From an uncultured Candidatus Saccharibacteria bacterium (GTDB lineage: Bacteria; Patescibacteria; Saccharimonadia; Saccharimonadales; JAEWBQ01): a stretch of 64,000 nucleotides of DNA. The notes beneath the pieces are model-generated. The model was not told the DNA's origin. It saw only the letters and a program-made list of their open reading frames with translations, and ran no database searches. The DNA is taken from the NCBI GenBank assembly GCA_946885745.1, contig CAMPGV010000001.1, positions 1 to 64,000 of the forward strand, in the 5' to 3' direction. Below are positions 62,319 to 64,000 of the stretch, one piece after another; the first letter of the stretch is position 1, and the number at the start of each line of letters is the position of its first letter. The position numbers and the translations under genes were made by a program.

Positions 62319-62708
62319 GTGGCACCTGATATCGGGCTCAAGTGGCCCATCGATGACAATACAATAGTCAGCGGCGTCGTAACCTACGTCTCTGGAGAAA
62401 AGGCCAAGCAACTCTTGGCTGCAAGCGGCGGACATGAGTTTCGTCTGGAAGCAGGTCGAATCATCCTCGCTGAGCCTGGCGACTACGGCGAGGAGGCTAT
62501 GCAGTTTGCGCAGCGATTGAGCGAAAGGTCCCCGCGACCCAACCGCCATCGCCCTATCTGCCGCATCGAGCCTTCTGATCTCGGGGAGTATGATGTGCGC
62601 ATCACCACCTACCCGGGCAACCGCGCTAACCTCGATGGAGTCATCGGTGTCATAACTCGCACCGTCTACCCCCGCGAGGAAACCCCTACAATTACATACG
62701 TTCGATAA
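62319..62708 (+). CDS. Orphan protein of unknown function
   Basis: A 129-residue soluble protein starting at GTG 62319 (GAAAGG upstream). It seems mixed alpha/beta with a basic middle (SERSPRPNRHRPICRIE) and no membrane segment. No family is recognised and it is not visibly related to the gene before it. A TATAGT box (62274-62279) lies about 40 bases upstream without a clear -35. Confidence 0.6.
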   Translation: MAPDIGLKWPIDDNTIVSGVVTYVSGEKAKQLLAASGGHEFRLEAGRIILAEPGDYGEEAMQFAQRLSERSPRPNRHRPICRIEPSDLGEYDVRITTYPGNRANLDGVIGVITRTVYPREETPTITYVR

Positions 62709-62723
62709 ACGTATCACCTAGCA

Positions 62724-62753
62724 GGAGCCCCCGTCTCTTACGAGCGGGGGCTT
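62724..62753 (+). terminator. Hairpin after the orphan gene at 62319
   Basis: AGCCCCCG and CGGGGGCT arms, loop TCTCTTACGAG with an inner CTC/GAG pair, then TCTTC. Confidence 0.75.
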
Positions 62754-62770
62754 CTTCACGTCTGTACAGT

Positions 62771-62801
62771 AAAAAATATCCACCGAGATGGTGGATATTT
62801 T
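62771..62801 (-). terminator. Terminator of rpsP
   Basis: A perfect 12-bp stem AAAATATCCACC/GGTGGATATTTT with loop GAGAT; T run on the minus strand just past rpsP. Confidence 0.9.
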
Positions 62802-62807
62802 CAAGAT

Positions 62808-63152
62808 TTATTCAGCTGATTCTTCAGCGACTTCTTCTTTTGGCTGGTTCTTGCGAAGCTTTTCAGCGTTCTTGATCGCACGAGTCTTTGGCTCGACGTC
62901 CTTGACCCACTTAGGAAGCTTAACGCCTGCTTCTTTAAGGAGCTTAGCCACACGTGGAGTTGGCTGCGCACCATTGTCGAGGTACTTTTGTGCACCCTCA
63001 ACCTGGATGTTAGCTTCCTTAGTGTGTGGGTTGTAGCTACCTACGTAGCTGACAACGCGACCGCTTGATGGGTGGCGCTGTGACTCTTGTACGGCGAGGC
63101 GATAGACTGGGTAGCCCTTGCGGCCGATACGTTGCAAACGAATTGCGAGCAT
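62808..63152 (-). CDS. rpsP: 30S ribosomal protein S16
   Basis: A structural protein of the small subunit. ATG 63152 gives the family start MLAIRLQRIGRKGYPVYRLAV; the frame upstream to 63161 is rejected. The core (SSGRVVSYVGSYNPHTKEA, LDNGAQPTPRVAKLLKEAGV) is standard, followed by a charged tail ending EEVAEESAE. AAAGGAAG lies about 10 nt upstream. Confidence 0.97.
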   Translation of the reverse strand: MLAIRLQRIGRKGYPVYRLAVQESQRHPSSGRVVSYVGSYNPHTKEANIQVEGAQKYLDNGAQPTPRVAKLLKEAGVKLPKWVKDVEPKTRAIKNAEKLRKNQPKEEVAEESAE

Positions 63153-63231
63153 AAAAATCAAACTTCCTTTACTTCAACTCTTAGATTTTTTCTATAGTTC
63201 TTACTAAGTCTACACTGTTTTTTGACTTACG

Positions 63232-63951
63232 TCAATCTGTTTTCGAGCGTTTCTCATAGGCCTGCAGTGCTGCGCGTGCTGCAATTTGCTGCGCCATCTG
63301 CTTGCTCGGACCAGTTCCCTGGCCCATCAATCTATCTCCAACAAAAGCACCGAGTGTAAAGACCTTATCGTGATCTGGGCCAACCTCTTCTAGAACACGG
63401 TAGACAGGCGTCTGCCCATCGATACGCTGCGATACTTCCTGGAGATGCGATTTAGGATCGCGCCAGCTGCCGGTTTCCAGAATATTATCGAGCTTCGAGA
63501 GAATGTGTTTGTGAATAAATACCGCAGCATCGTCATAGCCACGCTCAAGGTAAATCGCTCCGATAACCGCCTCAAAAGCATTAGCAAGGATCTGCTGACG
63601 AGCACGCTGACTACCGTTGCGTTCACCTTTGCTCATACGGAGAAGTGACTCATAGTCGAGCTTATCGCCCGCCTCACCGATACTTTCGGTGCGTACTAGC
63701 GCCGCACGCCAGCTAGTTAGAATACCTTCCGTTTCACTAAATGTCTTGAACAGATAATCAGTAACCACCAGCTCAAGTACGGCGTCGCCAAGAAACTCTA
63801 GACGCTCATTATGCTCAGACACGCTCTTTTTATGCTCGTTGACATAACTTCGGTGTGTTAATGCCGTGACAAGATACTGAATATTCTCAAAATCAAAGCC
63901 TAACTTTTCTTTAGCAAACTCGTGATATGGCGCAAGAGGCATTCCACTCAT
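63232..63951 (-). CDS. rnc: Ribonuclease III
   Basis: Cuts double-stranded RNA in rRNA and mRNA processing. The 239-residue protein has the signature NERLEFLGDAVLE (48-60), a second metal site around NAFEAVIGAIYLERG, and a C-terminal dsRNA-binding domain (DPKSHLQEVSQ, GPSKQMAQQIAARAALQ). Its ATG overlaps the stop of the preceding gene (TAATG). Confidence 0.97.
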   Translation of the reverse strand: MSGMPLAPYHEFAKEKLGFDFENIQYLVTALTHRSYVNEHKKSVSEHNERLEFLGDAVLELVVTDYLFKTFSETEGILTSWRAALVRTESIGEAGDKLDYESLLRMSKGERNGSQRARQQILANAFEAVIGAIYLERGYDDAAVFIHKHILSKLDNILETGSWRDPKSHLQEVSQRIDGQTPVYRVLEEVGPDHDKVFTLGAFVGDRLMGQGTGPSKQMAQQIAARAALQAYEKRSKTD

Positions 63952-64000
63952 TACAGCTTCTCCTGACGGATCTTTTTCATTGCAAGCAACATCAATTTAC
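63951..64000 (-). CDS. C-terminal end of an unidentified gene upstream of rnc
   Basis: The last 15 residues (KLMLLAMKKIRQEKL) run from the window edge to a TAA at 63951-63953 that overlaps the rnc start. The gene cannot be named, but the overlap implies co-translation with rnc. Confidence 0.5.
   Translation of the reverse strand, partial: KLMLLAMKKIRQEKL

Noticed and set aside
1..64000. CRISPR array, insertion sequence, prophage or integrase
   Set aside because: No regularly spaced direct repeats, transposase or integrase motifs, or terminal repeats were seen.
1..64000. Recoded stop codons as in Gracilibacteria/Absconditabacteria
   Set aside because: TGA ends genes at normal places (for example the transketolase N subunit at 22943) and no conserved gene is interrupted by it.

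Overview
The window is about 64 kb of compact, mid-GC bacterial chromosome with tight operons and standard code use (TGA ends genes, e.g. at 22943). Gene content points to a Patescibacteria/CPR genome, most likely Candidatus Saccharibacteria (TM7) of the environmental type that keeps a respiratory oxidase. The signs are a non-oxidative pentose phosphate/lower glycolysis cluster with split transketolase, a bo3-type quinol oxidase (cyoABCDE) with a type II NADH dehydrogenase and no other respiratory complex in view, many small membrane proteins of unknown function, and episymbiont-type surface genes. The taxon is inferred from gene content; no rRNA is present in the window.

Layout. 1-3.9 kb: rnhB (partial), rplS, a NUDIX hydrolase, a GspE/PilB-type ATPase, a SpoU methyltransferase and an iron-permease-family protein. 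4-8.6 kb: dnaE and a three-gene small membrane/stress-type cluster preceded by a possible 20-codon leader ORF. 8.7-12.3 kb: the gatC-gatA-(membrane HEPN-like protein)-gatB operon. 12.3-17.9 kb: an ABC-2 exporter, a DEAD-box helicase with a long leader, and uvrB. 18-25 kb: an eight-gene sugar-phosphate operon (rpiB, rpe, two transketolase subunits, class II aldolase, two PfkB kinases, a LOG-like protein). 25-30.9 kb: gap, an orphan gene behind a perfect consensus promoter, relA, ppa, a GDPD, trxB and an FKBP. 31-38.4 kb: ndh, cyoEDCBA and a membrane protein. 38.5-47.8 kb: a DEAH helicase, pheST, a MIP channel with a histone-like tail, rmuC and a PAP2 phosphatase. 47.8-49.5 kb: secreted or membrane unknowns. 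49.7-58.2 kb: an exonuclease/GIY-YIG fusion, an Erm/KsgA-like methylase, a GT2 synthase plus GH18 chitinase-like operon behind a TGTGTGA-N6-TCACACA palindrome, a histidine kinase/response regulator pair and tRNA-Gln(CTG). 58.3-64 kb: small membrane proteins, trmD, a candidate small RNA, khpA, two orphan genes, rpsP and rnc.

How it works together. Sugar phosphates are interconverted by the pentose phosphate/aldolase/GAPDH genes. NADH can be reoxidised by NDH-2 through quinone to the bo3 oxidase, but no quinone synthesis genes are visible here. The translation-linked genes rnc, rpsP, khpA, trmD, rplS and rnhB lie on one strand in their usual relative order but are split by orphan genes and by about 59 kb. 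Three patterns recur: a TATAAT-like -10 box 6-8 nt before the start codon of many genes (leaderless transcription), extended TGn -10 boxes, and convergent gene pairs sharing a CTAA dual stop inside the loop of a hairpin. No CRISPR array, transposase, integrase or rRNA was seen, and no gene-free gap exceeds 300 bases.
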